Under the pieces are notes generated by a model. That model did not search any database and had not been told where the DNA came from. It saw only the letters and a list, made by a program, of their open reading frames with translations. A stretch of 6,488 nt of DNA from Lentisphaeria bacterium (GTDB lineage Bacteria; Verrucomicrobiota; Lentisphaeria; JABSQK01; UBA12247): positions 1 to 6,488 of the forward strand of contig DMTJ01000430.1 in NCBI GenBank assembly GCA_003477185.1, written 5' to 3'. Position numbers and translations under genes: made by a program. Below, piece after piece: positions 5,716 through 6,488 of this stretch (positions are counted from its first letter, which is position 1; the number at the start of each line of letters is the position of its first letter).

Positions 5716-6488
5716 TTATTTTTCGTCGAAGAATTCGGGTGATGGCAAGCTGTAAATCTCCTTGCGAAATTTCCCGTCACCAAACTCGCTGAGATAGGCT
5801 TTCCGCATCTCGTTGGCCTGATCGGTCATGTTCAGACGCGATAGGTTCCAAGCTGCGCCGAAGTAGCCTCGCTCAATATAGGGCAGAATCTCCTCGTTGT
5901 CACGCGGGGCAAATTCGACTGTCTGCTGATACATGTAGGCCGCCTTTTTGACAAATTTGATGTCCTTGCTATCAGCCATGGCATCTCCTAGGTCACAGAC
6001 CGCCTTGAAGTAGACCGTGGGAAAGGAAGTGGCATTGATCATGCTGAGGACGGTATTCAAGGCATCAACGGCCTGCTGGGTCTCCCCTTGCACGCGAAAT
6101 GCCTGGGCCTGGCCCATCATGACCTTGAAGTAGAAGGAGCTGTATTTCCCGCTAGCCCTCTTCTTTTGCTCTTCTTCGCGAATCATACGGTCGTACGTGC
6201 TGAGCGCATCTTCGAACCGCTTCATTGCCACGTAGCCATCGGTAACCCGCAGGCTCACAAGCTCGCGGCGTTTCACTGCGTCGGCGTTGTCCTCGTGCTT
6301 CTTGTCTTTCGCAATCGCCAGCAAGGCTTCGTTGGCAGCGATCGCGATCAACGGATCCAGGCCGATCTGCTTCTCCTCGCCTGCTGGCTGCATGGGCTGC
6401 CGGGAAATAAAGTAGAGGTTTGCATAGCCGTGTTCGGCGAATTGGTCCTTGACCTTGGTATAGGTTTCGTTGGCCTTCGCCCACTGCC
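5716..6488 (-). CDS. TPR-repeat protein, 3' part (5' end outside window)
   Basis: The visible 256 residues are the C-terminal part of a larger protein. The frame stays open from its TAA stop at 5718-5716 to the window edge, and the first ATG in view (6393) has 31 open in-frame codons before it, so it is probably not the true start. The sequence is almost entirely amphipathic helix pairs of tetratricopeptide type. Examples are a segment with VTDGYVAMKRFEDALSTYDR, then a helix pair around GQAQAFRVQGETQQAVDALN, then AAYMYQQTVEFAP, then GYFGAAWNLSRLNMTDQANE. TPRs bind other proteins, and no catalytic motif is visible. Location cannot be told because the N-terminus is missing, but the next gene encodes an exported TPR protein, so a periplasmic role is plausible. 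The stop shares one base with an upstream in-frame ATG of the next gene. TPR fold is well supported; specific function is unknown. Confidence 0.85.
   Translation of the reverse strand, partial: QWAKANETYTKVKDQFAEHGYANLYFISRQPMQPAGEEKQIGLDPLIAIAANEALLAIAKDKKHEDNADAVKRRELVSLRVTDGYVAMKRFEDALSTYDRMIREEEQKKRASGKYSSFYFKVMMGQAQAFRVQGETQQAVDALNTVLSMINATSFPTVYFKAVCDLGDAMADSKDIKFVKKAAYMYQQTVEFAPRDNEEILPYIERGYFGAAWNLSRLNMTDQANEMRKAYLSEFGDGKFRKEIYSLPSPEFFDEK

Overview
The window is one tightly packed, single-direction gene array. Every gene is on the minus strand and both ends are cut, so transcription runs from high to low coordinates. GC content looks moderately high. Gene content points to a diderm bacterium of the Planctomycetes-Verrucomicrobia-Chlamydiae (PVC) group, most likely Verrucomicrobiota or Lentisphaerota/Kiritimatiellota. 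The reasons are a secreted TPR protein with a short beta-rich N-terminal module, placed before an ExbB carrying its own signal peptide, and a GH42-like protein of a style I associate with that group. This placement is inference from family knowledge, not a search.

Layout in transcription order: (1) the 3' part of a TPR protein (right edge to 5716); (2) a secreted TPR protein (5701-4952); (3) a MotA/TolQ/ExbB-family proton-channel subunit with signal peptide and acidic tail (4931-4155); (4-6) three consecutive ExbD/TolR-family proteins (4122-3700, 3698-3300, 3292-2891); (7) a 756-residue GH42-like (beta-galactosidase-like) protein starting inside the end of the third exbD (2898-628); (8) the N-terminal half of a TPR-AAA+ ATPase with a GTG start (609 to left edge). 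Gene 8 has no ATG near its start and is easily missed. Junctions range from an 8-base overlap to a 32-base gap, so there is no room for internal promoters or terminators of ordinary size, and one transcript is likely. No RNA genes, CRISPR arrays or insertion sequences were seen, and no stretch over 300 bases lacks a gene.

Working model (inference): ExbB plus ExbD subunits form a proton-motive-force-driven inner-membrane motor. The TPR proteins, at least one exported, act as periplasmic scaffolds or partners in place of a TonB/TolA-type transducer, which is not visible here. The AAA+ ATPase with TPR repeats and the GH42-like protein, which has no obvious export signal, would be cytoplasmic partners. 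Most noteworthy are this combination of parts, the three unequal ExbDs (the third with an altered membrane helix), an ExbB lacking the glutamate found in E. coli ExbB/TolQ, and a recurring palindromic motif inside the GH42-like gene.
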